Shown: positions 51,212 to 62,578, counted from the first letter of the stretch. The stretch is DNA of 64,000 bases from JBBROS01 sp965260935 (GCA_965260935.1 OZ253374.1:4030001-4094000), one strand, 5' to 3'. Notes: generated by a model not told the origin, from the sequence alone. Numbers and translations: made by a program.

Positions 51212-51520
51212 TCAGCGGGTCCAGTAATCGACCATGGTCATGCCGAACAGGATCGCCACCCAGGCGAAACCGAGCAGGGAGAAGAACCGCATCAGCGGCG
51301 CTTCCTCCCGCACTTCCATCGAGAACAGCAGAACGGTGATCGCCATGCAGGCGGTCAGGCCGAGCACGAGCCACGACGCCAAGGGCGACGGCATGAGTTG
51401 TCCGAGGGCGACGATGGCTGCCAGGAAGACGAGCAAGGCCGCGAAGGCGAAGACCGGCACGCGCATCCGGAGCCATAATGCGCGGCGGGCGGCGGCGTCG
51501 AGTTCCTGCGGCCCGGTCAT
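51212..51520 (-). CDS. Cytochrome c oxidase subunit IV-like
   Basis: A 102-residue protein with three hydrophobic helices (about residues 18-40, 48-67, 79-99), the usual form of CtaF/CoxD-type subunit IV in bacterial caa3 oxidases. It begins at ATG 51520 and overlaps the subunit III stop by 4 bp. Such subunits aid assembly of subunit I. It is the last gene of the long respiratory operon. Confidence 0.8.
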   Translation of the reverse strand: MTGPQELDAAARRALWLRMRVPVFAFAALLVFLAAIVALGQLMPSPLASWLVLGLTACMAITVLLFSMEVREEAPLMRFFSLLGFAWVAILFGMTMVDYWTR

Positions 51521-52162
51521 CGGCCGACCACGTAGAGGATCGGAAACACCATGATCCAGATCAGGTCGATAAAATGCCAGTAAAGGCCGTAGATCTCGAT
51601 CCGGTTCTGATGGCGCTGCAGGTAGCCTTGCTTGCTCGCCTGCCAGGCCATCCACAGCAGGATGGCGACGCCGGTTGTCAGGTGCAGGCCGTGCAGCGCG
51701 GTGGTGACGAAGTAGAGGTTGGTGAACAGGCGGGAGGCCGGGTCGCCTTCGAGCGCGTAGGGGCGGTCGAGGAACGGCGTCATGTGCTCCAGGTAGTCGA
51801 CATACCATTCGTAGCCCTTCAGCGCCAGGAACAGGGTTCCGAGAGCCGCCGTCGCGACCATGCAGCGGACCATCCAGCGTTGCCAGCCCATGCGCGAGAG
51901 CATGATGGCGCCCGACATGGTCAAGCTGGAGCAGATCAGCACGACCGTGTTCGTGGCGCCGATCCAGAACTTGAGATGGTGCACCGCGGCTTTGACCGAG
52001 GCGGGGTGCAGGAAGTGCAGGACCACCGCCACCGCGAACAGGCCCGCGAACAGCAGCAGCTCCGTCAGCAGCCAGCCCCACATGCCGAGAAGCGCCGCGT
52101 GGCGCTGCTGCCCGGCGTTGGAGAACTGCTCCTCGACGTGGATGCCGACGGGGTAGACGACG

Positions 52163-52170
<8 letters not shown>
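51517..52170 (-). CDS. ctaE: Cytochrome c oxidase subunit III
   Basis: A 217-residue membrane subunit with five helices. Motifs of the short bacterial form: GMWGWLLTELLLFAGLF, LALKGYEWYVDY, TALHGLHLTTG and YWHFIDLIWIMVFPILYV. It overlaps subunit I by 8 bp and subunit IV by 4 bp, consistent with coupled translation and fixed stoichiometry. Confidence 0.92.
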
Positions 52171-53817
<1,647 letters not shown>

Positions 53818-53821
<4 letters not shown>

Positions 53822-54774
53822 GGCGTGGGCTCCGTTGCGGCGTCGTAGTTCTCGATAAAGGCGACGAGCTTGGTCAGGTCGTCCTCCGGGATGACGCCGT
53901 TGAAACTGGGCATGACCTGCTTGTATCCGGCGATCTTGTTGTTGTTCGGGTTCAGAATCTTGTCGCGGAGATAGCTCGCGTCGGCGATGACCGTGCCGCC
54001 GGCCTCGAGCGGCACCGGCCTGTTGTACAGCCCGGCCAGGCTAGGCGCGCGCACCGTGCCTTCGCCCTGGTGGCATCCGCTGCAGCCGTAGGAGGAGAAC
54101 AGCCGCTTGCCCGCCGCGGCCAGGCTCTCGCTGGAGCCTGACTTGGCCAGCCAATCGGCGTAGTTGCCCGGGGTCATGACGGTCAGCAGGCCGACCATCG
54201 ATGAATGCTCAGTGCCGCAGAACTCGCTGCACAGGATGCGGTAGGTGCCGGGGCGGTCGGCGGTGAAGGCGAGCTGGGTGTAGCGGCCGGGCAAGGTCTC
54301 CATCTGGATGCGCAGCGCCGGGATGTAGAGCGAGTGGATCACGTCCTGGGAGACCATGTTGATCTCGATCGGCGAGCCGGTCGGCACGTGCAGGTCGTTG
54401 ATCTCCGCCTGGCCGCCCGGGTGCTGGAACTTCCACATCCATTGCCGGCCGATCGCCTCGATGCGGGTTGAGTTCGGCGGCGGGGTCTTGTGCTCGATGA
54501 ATTGCCTCATGCCCCAGAAAAAGAAGAACAGCGTCAGCAGGAACGGGATGATCATCCAGCCCAGTTCGAGAACCCGGTCGCGGCTGGTGGAGTGGAAGCG
54601 GTTGACCTGCTTGCCGTCGCGGTAGCGCACCGCGAACCAGGTGATGCCGACGAAGATCGGCACGACGAGCACGAGCGTCAGGACCGTGAAGGACAGGATC
54701 AGGTAGTCCGTCTCGGTCGCGCTGGCCGACGCCGCGGCGGGCCATATCGCCAGAGGGTAGTCGGAAGGCTTCAT
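53818..54774 (-). CDS. ctaC: Cytochrome c oxidase subunit II with fused cytochrome c (caa3 type)
   Basis: A 318-residue subunit. Two N-terminal helices anchor it; there is no clear cleaved signal. The cupredoxin domain has the CuA ligands in CSEFCGTEHSSM (about 183-194). A fused C-terminal cytochrome c domain carries CSGCH (about 230-234) and a likely axial Met in YKQVMPSF. That fusion defines caa3 oxidases, which accept electrons without a separate soluble cytochrome c. It overlaps the small membrane protein gene by 4 bp. Confidence 0.93.
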
Positions 54775-55355
54775 GGCGCGGTATCCAGTTTCTGGCCGAC
54801 GATGAGCTTCATCGCGCGATCGATCGGGATGCGTGCCCTCGTATGCCCGGCGTCGGTCCAGCCGTAGCCTTCGAGCTGGGCCTGCTCGCGGGCCTGCAGC
54901 GCCTCGAGCGATTGGACCGGGGTTGCCTGCAAGTGCGGCAAGGGCGGGACGACCGGCGTTGTCTGCTCGACGGTCAGGCCGGTGTCGCTGGCTTCGATCC
55001 CGCGCACGACGTATCCGTGCAGCAGCACCATCGCGCCGATCACGACGGCGACGACCGCGCCCAGCCCGGCGGTCAGTTTCGTCAGGGTCCAGCCGCTCAG
55101 GTCGAGTGTTTCATGGCCAGCCTTCTGCGCCTCCGTGCTGGGCGGCACGGTCGGCTCGCCGCGGCCGAGGCGCTCGTTCTCCGTGCCGACGAGCGGCCCG
55201 CCGTCGTCCGCGTATTGAGGCTGGATGAGCCGGAACAGCAGGACGCCGCCGGCCAGGACCATTGCCCGCGCGGCCCAATCCGCGATCCTGGTCCGCTCGC
55301 GGCGAACCCGGCACGCGCTTCTCCGGGGTCGGGCGCTAGGCTGGGGCATGGGCAT
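54771..55355 (-). CDS. Small membrane protein of the act-cox operon (YGW...RIPIDRAM motif)
   Basis: A roughly 194-residue protein, start uncertain among ATGs at 55370, 55355 and 55349. It has a weak hydrophobic stretch near residue 30, a clear membrane helix around 95-120 and a periplasmic tail ending LEGYGWTDAGHTRARIPIDRAMKLI. I associate that tail motif with small proteins encoded beside cytochrome oxidase and alternative complex III genes, but I know of no assigned function. Its place between actF and ctaC suggests assembly or linkage of the two complexes. Confidence 0.6.
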   Translation of the reverse strand: MPMPQPSARPRRSACRVRRERTRIADWAARAMVLAGGVLLFRLIQPQYADDGGPLVGTENERLGRGEPTVPPSTEAQKAGHETLDLSGWTLTKLTAGLGAVVAVVIGAMVLLHGYVVRGIEASDTGLTVEQTTPVVPPLPHLQATPVQSLEALQAREQAQLEGYGWTDAGHTRARIPIDRAMKLIVGQKLDTAP

Positions 55356-56364
55356 TTTTCCGGCGGGCAAACGAGGCGATGGCCAGGAGCAGGCCGACCG
55401 CGAGTCCGCCGAGGCCCGCGAGCGCCGGCACGTCGGGCCAGGCGATCACGAAGGCGCCGCGGAAGGCGGGCGTGACCAGCCAAAGCATTTCCGTCAGGTG
55501 CGCGAGCAGCAGCATGGCGGCGACGGTCGCCATGACCGCGGGCGCGCGGACCAGCCGGTAGGGCAGCAATGCCGCCACCGCCAGGATGGCCGCGGCCGAC
55601 ATCCATGCCACGGCCGGCACGCCCAAGCCGTCGGTGCGGCGGATGTACCAGACCACCTCGTCGGGCAGGTTCGCCGACCACACGACCAGGAACTGAACGA
55701 AGTGCAGGAACATCCAGATGCCCAGGACAACCGCCATCATGGGCGGGACCTCTTCCGGCAGGGCGGACCGGCTGGCGACCGAGAGCAGGAACACCGCCAG
55801 GCACAGCGCGGTCCCGCACTGCGCGGCGATGAACAGCAGGCCGAAGGCGGAGGAGCCGAGGCCCGGGTCAAGCGACATCACCCAATCCACGGCGGCCACG
55901 CTGACCAGCACGAGATGAAGCATCAGCCCGAGCGCGGCCCAGCCCCGCCTCGGCCCGCGCCGGGGCGCGCGGCAGAAGATGAAGGCGAACAGGCACGAGA
56001 CGAGGAGGATCACGACCATGCGTATCAGACGCCCGTGCGGGTCGGCGTAGGCGGGCGGCAGCGTCTCGGCCACGCCCGGGCGGTGAAACAGCTCCGGCAG
56101 GGCCAGCATCAGCGGGACCGCGAGCAGCGCGCCGAGCGGCATCAGCAGCAGCAGACGCCGCAGCAATGGCAGGACGGTCCAGCCGCGGACGTCGACCATC
56201 TCCAGCAGCATGACGAGCGGCAACGCGCCGAGCGGCAGCGCCATCCAGCAGAGCCAGGCGGCCAGGTAGGACGGCATCGCCTGCTGCCCGGCCACCGCCA
56301 GCAGGACCCAGACCGCGACGCCGACGACGCCGATGGCCCAGGCCGCGCCTTGCGCGCGGCTCAT
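55336..56364 (-). CDS. actF: Alternative complex III subunit ActF
   Basis: A 342-residue polytopic membrane protein with about nine to ten hydrophobic helices. Start ATG 56364 overlaps the actE stop by 4 bp. Blocks such as VDWVMSLDPGLGSSAFGLLFIAAQ and FVQFLVVWSANLPDEVVWYIRR match the ActF family, distantly related to NrfD/ActC. It forms part of the membrane core of the quinol:cytochrome c or oxidase oxidoreductase. It lacks redox cofactors. Confidence 0.85.
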   Translation of the reverse strand: MSRAQGAAWAIGVVGVAVWVLLAVAGQQAMPSYLAAWLCWMALPLGALPLVMLLEMVDVRGWTVLPLLRRLLLLMPLGALLAVPLMLALPELFHRPGVAETLPPAYADPHGRLIRMVVILLVSCLFAFIFCRAPRRGPRRGWAALGLMLHLVLVSVAAVDWVMSLDPGLGSSAFGLLFIAAQCGTALCLAVFLLSVASRSALPEEVPPMMAVVLGIWMFLHFVQFLVVWSANLPDEVVWYIRRTDGLGVPAVAWMSAAAILAVAALLPYRLVRAPAVMATVAAMLLLAHLTEMLWLVTPAFRGAFVIAWPDVPALAGLGGLAVGLLLAIASFARRKNAHAPA

Positions 56365-56897
56365 TGCGCGGGCGTCCCGAGCTTGGCCTGGTCTTCCGCC
56401 GGCAAGGAGGCGACCTTCGTGTTCTGGCTGAGCTGGAGGGCGCGGATGTAGCTGATGATGGCCCAGCGGTCGGCCGGGGAGACCCGGGTCGAGAAGCTGT
56501 ACATCGCGCCGTAGCCGTTGGCGATCGCGTTGTAGAACACCTTTGCCGGGGCGTCGCGGAGCTTGCCTTCGACGAAGCTCGGCGGATGCGGGAAGCCGCG
56601 CTGCACGATCATACCCTCGCCGTTGCCGGCGCGGCCGTGGCATGGCGTGCAGAAGATGTCGAAGCGTTCCTTGCCGCGCGCCAGCATCGCCGCGGTTATC
56701 ATTTCCGGCTGTTCGACGGGCGGGTTGGGCGCGTCGCGGGCGACCGTGCCGGCGACTGGATGACGCATGGAGGACTGGTTGTCGAAGAAAGCGTTGCGGT
56801 CCCAGTTCCGCGAGGATTGCTGGGTGTACATGTCCTGCCGCTTGCATCCGGCCAAGGCAACGAGGCTCAGGGCGGCGACGGCCGCGAGCCGCCTCAT
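56361..56897 (-). CDS. actE: Alternative complex III subunit ActE, monohaem cytochrome c lipoprotein
   Basis: A 178-residue lipoprotein. The signal MRRLAAVAALSLVALAGC ends in the lipobox LAGC (Cys18). One haem c is bound at CTPCHG (about 103-108), and a Met in YGAMYSF may be the axial ligand. It overlaps actD and actF by 4 bp each. In alternative complex III this subunit passes electrons to the terminal oxidase, here probably to the caa3 subunit II. Confidence 0.9.
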   Translation of the reverse strand: MRRLAAVAALSLVALAGCKRQDMYTQQSSRNWDRNAFFDNQSSMRHPVAGTVARDAPNPPVEQPEMITAAMLARGKERFDIFCTPCHGRAGNGEGMIVQRGFPHPPSFVEGKLRDAPAKVFYNAIANGYGAMYSFSTRVSPADRWAIISYIRALQLSQNTKVASLPAEDQAKLGTPAQ

Positions 56898-57460
56898 CGC
56901 GCAACCCTCGCCACGCGGTCGGGCGGGGTGGCCAATCCGGCGAGGATCTGCTCGACCAGGTCGGGATCGAACTGGCGGTGGTTTTGCGCCTCGACGGCGA
57001 GGAAGAAGCGGTCCTTCGTGACCCGCGTGAAATCCGGGATGTTGAAGGCCGGGTGATTGAGCCGGGGCAAGCGGTTCAGGATAAAGAGCATGAGATAGGC
57101 GGTGACGCTGCCGCACAGCATCGCGAACGAGACGCTCGGCACGATAAAGGCCGGCCAACTGAACAACGGGCGGCCGCCGATGTTGAAGCGGTAGCCCCAG
57201 ATCGTCGCGTAGGTGCACATGGCGAACATCAACAGCCCGCCTATGACGGCGCCGAGGATGGCGTAGGGGTGGATGGGCTGCCGCCCGAGCCGAAGTACCT
57301 CGCCGGCTTCCGGAATCGGGACCGGGGAGAAGGCGTCCAGCCGGCCGAGGTCGTGCGGGCGCAGGACTTCAAGCGCCGCGACCATCGCCTCCGCCGTCTC
57401 GAATTCGGCGGACACGCCCCAGAGCGGGGCCGTGCCCGCGTCGCCGCGCGTCTTAGCCAT
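56894..57460 (-). CDS. actD: Alternative complex III subunit ActD (DUF3341)
   Basis: A 188-residue protein with a cytosolic N-terminal domain (WGVSAEFETAEAMVAAL, then LGRLDAFSPVPIPE) and two central membrane helices (about 67-85 and 100-125). This is the DUF3341 layout. It has no cofactor motif. It overlaps actC by 8 bp and actE by 4 bp. Confidence 0.88.
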   Translation of the reverse strand: MAKTRGDAGTAPLWGVSAEFETAEAMVAALEVLRPHDLGRLDAFSPVPIPEAGEVLRLGRQPIHPYAILGAVIGGLLMFAMCTYATIWGYRFNIGGRPLFSWPAFIVPSVSFAMLCGSVTAYLMLFILNRLPRLNHPAFNIPDFTRVTKDRFFLAVEAQNHRQFDPDLVEQILAGLATPPDRVARVAR

Positions 57461-58874
57461 GGCGGGGGAGCCTCCCTTGGCTAACCAGGCGGCGGACTTC
57501 CAGGATCGAGAGTGCCGGGAGATAGCGCAGGAACAGCAGCAGCAAGGCCAGGAACAACCCGGCGGAGCCCGCGAACGTCGCCAGCCCGAAGATGTCGACG
57601 CTGTAGACCTGGGCCGCCGAGGGCAGGAAGTCGTGCTGCAGCGTGATGACGATCACCATGAAATGATCGGCGTAGGAGCCGGCGGCGACGAGCAGGCCGA
57701 CCAGCACCAGGGCGGCCGCGGAGCGCCGCAAGGCCGGAATCCAGAACAGGTGGACGGGGACCAGAGCCATCGCGAGCACCGACCAGGCGCTCCAGGCGTT
57801 GGGGCCGTTGAACCGGCGGGCCAGGACCGCTTTGTCGAACGGGGTTCCGACCAGCCAGCTCGTCAGGAACTCGGCCGCGTAGCAGTAGAGGTTCAGCAGG
57901 CCCAGGGCGAGCAACAGCATCGCCAGGATGTCGAGGTGACGCGGCGTGACCAGGCGTCCGAGCCCGAAAACACCCCGCAGCACCACGGCCAGGACCGCCA
58001 CAACGGCGATGCCCTGGAAGATGGAGCCGAGAAGCAGCGAGATGGGCAGGAGCGTGTCGTGCCATCCGGGCTCGACGGTGCCCGCGAACATCACGCCCGC
58101 GCCGGTCTGGAGCGAGACGACCAGGATGATGCCGAACAGCGCGATGGTTCGATAGGCCTGCATCCAGCGGCGCCAGTGCAGCGCCGAGCCGCGCCAGCCC
58201 AGGGCGACGATGCCGTAGATCTGGGCGCGGAGCAGCCGCATCTCCGCGCCGGGCTTGCGCTTGTCCTCGCGCATCCGTTCGACGGCGCGGTCGCGCATGG
58301 AGGCGAGGTCGGGCAACATGCCGACGTACCAGAAGGCGAGGCAGGTCAGGAGATAGCTGATGATGTCCACCGCGTCCCAGAACAGCGGGCTGCGGAACTG
58401 CGGCCAGAGCAGGAAGGTGTTGGGATAGGGCAGGTTCCAATAGAAGAACCAAGGCCGGCCGAGATGGATGATCGGGTAGAGGCCGGCGGCGGCGGCGGAG
58501 ACCAGCGCCATCGTTTCGGTGATCCGGTTGAGCGCGCCGCGCCACTCCGCATCGAGCAGCAGCAGCGTGGCCGAGACGATCAGGCCGCCGCTGGCGATGC
58601 CGATCCACCAATCGTAGCTGGCGATGTCGAGCGCCCACACGACGGCGTTGTTGTTGCCCCAGACGCCGACGCCCTCGTAGAGGAGCCAGCCGACGCTTCC
58701 GGCCATCACGCCCAGCAGGGCCAGCGAGAACGCGAAGGCCAGCCACCAGCGCAGGCCGATCCGGTGGTCGAACGCGAGCCCGGCCACGTCGCGCCCGACC
58801 GACTCCCAGCTTTGGCCGGGGGCGATGATCGCGTTGCGCTGGCTCCCGCGGCGGAGGGCGATGTCGCTCGGCAT
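57453..58874 (-). CDS. actC: Alternative complex III subunit ActC, NrfD-like quinol-oxidising membrane subunit
   Basis: A 473-residue NrfD/PsrC-family integral membrane protein with about ten helices. Evidence: DWWIGIASGGLIVSATLLLL, PIIHLGRPWFFYWNLPYPN and DHFMVIVITLQHDFLPSA. ATG 58874 overlaps the last base of actB. In alternative complex III this subunit binds quinol and next to ActB helps move electrons toward the periplasmic cofactors. A longer upstream frame runs through actB and is not real. Confidence 0.92.
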   Translation of the reverse strand: MPSDIALRRGSQRNAIIAPGQSWESVGRDVAGLAFDHRIGLRWWLAFAFSLALLGVMAGSVGWLLYEGVGVWGNNNAVVWALDIASYDWWIGIASGGLIVSATLLLLDAEWRGALNRITETMALVSAAAAGLYPIIHLGRPWFFYWNLPYPNTFLLWPQFRSPLFWDAVDIISYLLTCLAFWYVGMLPDLASMRDRAVERMREDKRKPGAEMRLLRAQIYGIVALGWRGSALHWRRWMQAYRTIALFGIILVVSLQTGAGVMFAGTVEPGWHDTLLPISLLLGSIFQGIAVVAVLAVVLRGVFGLGRLVTPRHLDILAMLLLALGLLNLYCYAAEFLTSWLVGTPFDKAVLARRFNGPNAWSAWSVLAMALVPVHLFWIPALRRSAAALVLVGLLVAAGSYADHFMVIVITLQHDFLPSAAQVYSVDIFGLATFAGSAGLFLALLLLFLRYLPALSILEVRRLVSQGRLPRHG

Positions 58875-61765
58875 CAGGCGTCTCCCCGCGGCGCCATCTT
58901 TGCCAGGTAGGTGGTGCGCGGGCGAACGTTCAGCTCGCCGAGCAGGGCGTAGTTGCGCGGGTCGTGCCGGGCGGCGACGACGGCGGCGTTCTTGTCGTTG
59001 AGGTCGCCGAAACTGATCGCACGGGTCGGGCAGGCGCCTTGGCAGGCCGTCTGCACCGTGCCATCCGGGATCGGCGCGCCGGCCGCCTTCGCCGACTGGA
59101 TGCGGGCGTGGGCGATGCGCTGCACGCAGTAGGTGCACTTCTCCATCACGCCGCGGGCGCGGATCGAGACTTCCGGGTTGCGCTGCAGCGCCGCAGAGGG
59201 GGCGATCTTGGCGGAATAGTCCAGGAAGTTGAAATGCCGGACCTTGTAGGGGCAGTAGCCCTCGCACGCCCGCGTGCCGATGCAGCGGTTGTAGACTTGC
59301 AGGTTCAGGCCTTCGGAGTCGTGGATCGCCGCCTCGACCGGGCAGCCGACCTCGCAGGGAGCGTTCTCGCAGTGCATGCACGGGACGGGCTGGAAGTGGG
59401 TGGCCGGGGCTTCGGGGGGGCCTTCGTAGTAGCGGTCGATGCGGAGCCAGTGCATCTCGCGTCCCATCGCCACCTGCTCGGGGCCGACCACGGCGATGTT
59501 GTTCTCCGCCTGGCAGGCGGTGACGCAGGCGTTGCAGCCGATGCAGGCGTCGAGGTCGATCACCATGCCCCAGGCGCGGCCGTCGCCTTCCTTGGAGGCG
59601 AACAGGGTAGGCTGGGTGAAGCTCTTGGTTTCTCCGGCCGGGGCCGCGCCGACCTGCTGGACGCGGACGAAATCATGGCCGCCCATCGTGTTGTGGTCCT
59701 GGGTGGTGACCAGCTTGGTTTTGCGCCCGGTGTTGAGCAGCTTGGCGCCTGACAAGTGCCAGGGGGCGGATGCGTCCCGCAGTTCGTAGGCGCTGTAGCC
59801 CAATTGGTAGGCGATGCGGTCCGGCACCTTGCGGCCGTAGCCGAGCGTGACGCCCACCGTTTGGTCCGCCTGGCCGGGCATGACCCAGATTGGGCCTTCA
59901 GCCGAGCGTCCGCCCGCCTCGACGCGGACGATGTCGCCTTGGGACAGCCCTTCGCGCGTGGCCAGGGCCTGGCTGACCGAGACGGCGTTGCTCCAGACGA
60001 TCTTGGTCAGCGGCTTGGGCAACTCCTGCAGCCACGGGTTATCGGCGCCTGTCCCGTCCCAAACCGCCGGGTCCGGGCGGAAGAGAACCTCGATGCCATC
60101 CGTGGAGGGCGCTGCGGGAGCGGCGGAGGGGGCCGCCAGCGTCGGCTGCACCGGCTTGGAGGCGGAGTTGGCCACGAAGCCGTCGTGCAGCATCGTCTGC
60201 CATTGCGGCTCGAAAACGTCGTCGCCTTGGTTGTTCTGATAGTGCTGCTTGAGCAGGTCGAGCGCCTGGCGCTCCTGTCCATCGGTCAGCAGGGAGATGA
60301 TCTGCGCCGGGGTGCGCCCGGTGTAGAGCGGGGCGACCGTGGGCTGCAGCAGGCCGATGGTGCCGTCGAGCGAACGCGCGTCGCCCCAGCTTTCGAGCGG
60401 GTGGGTGACGGGCACGTGCCAGTCGGTCCGCAGCCCGGTCTCGTCGACGTGCGTCCCGGCGTGGATCTTGAGCGGCACCTTGCGCAGGGCGTCGGCGAAG
60501 CCGAGCGAGGCCGGGGCGTCGTAGACCGGGTTGGCGTCCATCACGACCAAGGCGGAGACCGAGCCGGCCTGCATGGCTGACGCCAGGCTGGCGAGGTCTT
60601 CGGCCTCGGCCACGACCGGGGCGGTGTAGAACACCGTCTTGCCGGCATTCCCGAGCGCCGCGTTCAGGCGGTGGACGATCTCGTGAACCTCGGCGGGCTG
60701 AGACGTTCCGGCCACGACGAGGCCGGCGCCCCGCGCGCCGTACAGCGCCGCCGCGGCCCGCGCCCGCCACGATGCGACCGGCGACGCGTTTGCTGCCGCA
60801 GATGGCGGGGCGCCCGGGCCTGACAGGTCCGCGAGCAAGCCCCGGGCCAGCGCGAGCACCTCGGCTTGGCTCGCCGCGACGGGATCGTCGGCCTTGGCCG
60901 AGGTGAGGTTCGGGATCGGCCCGGCGGCGTGCATCGCGAGCAGGCCGCCGGCGGCGACCGATGCCCGGCGGGCCGCGACCCAGTCCTGCGCCGCGCCCAC
61001 CTGCTGCGGCCCCGGGTCCAGGAAGTCGCCGTCGAGCGACACAATCACCCGGGCCTCGGAGAAGCGCCACTGCGTGTCGAGCGCCTGACCCCACGCGCGC
61101 TTGGCGCCTTCATACAGGGCTGTGCGGTCAACGGGTCCGTAGCTGTGCCACATCATCTTGGGATACGCCTCGCGCATCGCGGCGATCTGCGCGAGCAGCA
61201 GGGGCGAGGTCAGGGGGCCGGTCAGCAAGCGCAGGCCCGCGCCGCCCTGCGCCCGCAACGCGCCGAACTGCCCGGTCGCCATGCCGCGGAAGGCTTGCCA
61301 GTTGCTGACCCGGTCGAGACGCCGGACGCTGGCGGAGCGCGCCGGGTCGTAGAGGTCAAGGATCGAGGCTTGGCCGAACACGTCCGTGCCGCCACGGCTC
61401 CAGGGGTGCTGCGGGTTGCCCTCGACCTTGAGCGGGCGGCCATTGAGGGTTTGCACCAGGATACCGTTGGCGAAGCCGTCGACCAGCGCCGTCGAGGCAT
61501 AGTAGAGCGGCTCGCTCGGCTGCATCCGCTCCGGGTTGCGGACGTAGGGGACTTCGTATTCGCGCTTGTCCTCCCGCTCGTCGCAGCCCGCGAGGCCGGC
61601 CAGCGCGAACGACGCCGCCATGAGTTTCAGGAACCGCCGCCGGTCCGGCCCGCCGGACAGGTCCATGACGGCCGGAAACTCCTTTTCCAGGAAGGCGCGG
61701 AACTCGGGCGTGTCGGCCAGCGCGTCGAGACTGCGCCATTGGCGGGGGGCGCTCACCGGTGGCAT
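58874..61765 (-). CDS. actB: Alternative complex III subunit ActB (MoCo-like plus iron-sulfur)
   Basis: A 963-residue Tat-exported lipoprotein with RRRFLK (42-47) and lipobox Cys61 (LAGC). The first two-thirds resemble a molybdopterin oxidoreductase but are known in this family to lack the cofactor. The C-terminal third is ferredoxin-like with CIGCNACVTAC, CMHCENAPCEVGC, CIGTRACEGYC and CTYC/CQGAC clusters, fitting three [4Fe-4S] and one [3Fe-4S]. The start is ATG 61765 (13-bp overlap with actA); GTG 61756 would give a 4-bp overlap and is equally possible. Confidence 0.92.
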   Translation of the reverse strand: MPPVSAPRQWRSLDALADTPEFRAFLEKEFPAVMDLSGGPDRRRFLKLMAASFALAGLAGCDEREDKREYEVPYVRNPERMQPSEPLYYASTALVDGFANGILVQTLNGRPLKVEGNPQHPWSRGGTDVFGQASILDLYDPARSASVRRLDRVSNWQAFRGMATGQFGALRAQGGAGLRLLTGPLTSPLLLAQIAAMREAYPKMMWHSYGPVDRTALYEGAKRAWGQALDTQWRFSEARVIVSLDGDFLDPGPQQVGAAQDWVAARRASVAAGGLLAMHAAGPIPNLTSAKADDPVAASQAEVLALARGLLADLSGPGAPPSAAANASPVASWRARAAAALYGARGAGLVVAGTSQPAEVHEIVHRLNAALGNAGKTVFYTAPVVAEAEDLASLASAMQAGSVSALVVMDANPVYDAPASLGFADALRKVPLKIHAGTHVDETGLRTDWHVPVTHPLESWGDARSLDGTIGLLQPTVAPLYTGRTPAQIISLLTDGQERQALDLLKQHYQNNQGDDVFEPQWQTMLHDGFVANSASKPVQPTLAAPSAAPAAPSTDGIEVLFRPDPAVWDGTGADNPWLQELPKPLTKIVWSNAVSVSQALATREGLSQGDIVRVEAGGRSAEGPIWVMPGQADQTVGVTLGYGRKVPDRIAYQLGYSAYELRDASAPWHLSGAKLLNTGRKTKLVTTQDHNTMGGHDFVRVQQVGAAPAGETKSFTQPTLFASKEGDGRAWGMVIDLDACIGCNACVTACQAENNIAVVGPEQVAMGREMHWLRIDRYYEGPPEAPATHFQPVPCMHCENAPCEVGCPVEAAIHDSEGLNLQVYNRCIGTRACEGYCPYKVRHFNFLDYSAKIAPSAALQRNPEVSIRARGVMEKCTYCVQRIAHARIQSAKAAGAPIPDGTVQTACQGACPTRAISFGDLNDKNAAVVAARHDPRNYALLGELNVRPRTTYLAKMAPRGDA

Positions 61766-62412
61766 GTGGAGCAGTTGGTCAGCAGTTGCGCTGAGGGAAT
61801 GTTGTATTCCTTGGCGATCTTGGCGCCGATCTCGGCCTGGTTGTCGGGCGGCGTCCATTCCATGTTCCAGATCTCGTTCTTGGGCCGCAGGCGGCCTTCC
61901 GGATTGCGGTGGCACTCGATGCAGAACTGCATGGTGAACGATTGGGCGGCGTAGGTGAGCTGCATCGTGTTGACGGCCCCGTGGCAACTCGAACAGCCGA
62001 CGCCGACGTTGATGTGCACGGAATGGTTGTAATAGACGTAATCCGGCAGGCGGTTGACCCGGGCCCACTGAATCGGCTCGTTCTTGGCCAGGCTGTCGCG
62101 GACCGGGGCCAGCATCGACGACCCGGTCCAGATCTGGGAGTGGCAGGTCATGCAGGTGTGGGTCGGCGGCAGTCCGGCCGTCTTGTACATCTCGACCGTC
62201 TCATGGCAGTTGCGGCAATCGATGCCGAGTTCGCCTGAGTGGTGCTTATGGCTGAAGGGCACCGGCTGCGCGGGCGCGATGCCAACGCTGCCGATGTAGT
62301 CGGATTGTGCCCAGGCATACAGGCCGATGACGGCGAACAGGACGACGCCGAGGCCGGAAAAGATATAGAGGCGGAAGATGGCATCCGCGCCGGGTGCAAA
62401 AAGCTGTCGCAT
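61753..62412 (-). CDS. actA: Alternative complex III subunit ActA, pentahaem cytochrome c
   Basis: A 219-residue membrane-anchored cytochrome with one N-terminal helix (about 13-35). Five CXXCH haem sites are present at Cys66, 87, 140, 164 and 214 (CRNCH, CMTCH, CSSCH, CIECH, CSTCH). The start at 62412 (MRQLFAPGADAIFR) matches the family opening; ATG 62430 would add six residues. It heads the operon actABCDEF - small membrane protein - ctaC-ctaD-ctaE-subunit IV. The 166 bp upstream should hold the main promoter. Confidence 0.92.
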   Translation of the reverse strand: MRQLFAPGADAIFRLYIFSGLGVVLFAVIGLYAWAQSDYIGSVGIAPAQPVPFSHKHHSGELGIDCRNCHETVEMYKTAGLPPTHTCMTCHSQIWTGSSMLAPVRDSLAKNEPIQWARVNRLPDYVYYNHSVHINVGVGCSSCHGAVNTMQLTYAAQSFTMQFCIECHRNPEGRLRPKNEIWNMEWTPPDNQAEIGAKIAKEYNIPSAQLLTNCSTCHR

Positions 62413-62578
62413 CCTGAACGTGCATCCCACAAACCGAAGACGAGGCCGGAAACCGTCGGGCTTGGCTCGCGTTGTCCGCCACCGCCCGAAACCAGAGTGG
62501 GCACCTTCTCTGAATCCGCAAGTTGGGGCAAGGCGAAACCCGCTGTCACGGGCCGGTCACGCTTTCGTCGTGGCGCGT

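Noticed and set aside
58874..61765. actB as a true molybdenum-dependent formate or nitrate reductase
   Set aside because: The fused ferredoxin region and the surrounding pentahaem, NrfD and DUF3341 genes define alternative complex III, whose ActB lacks the Mo cofactor.
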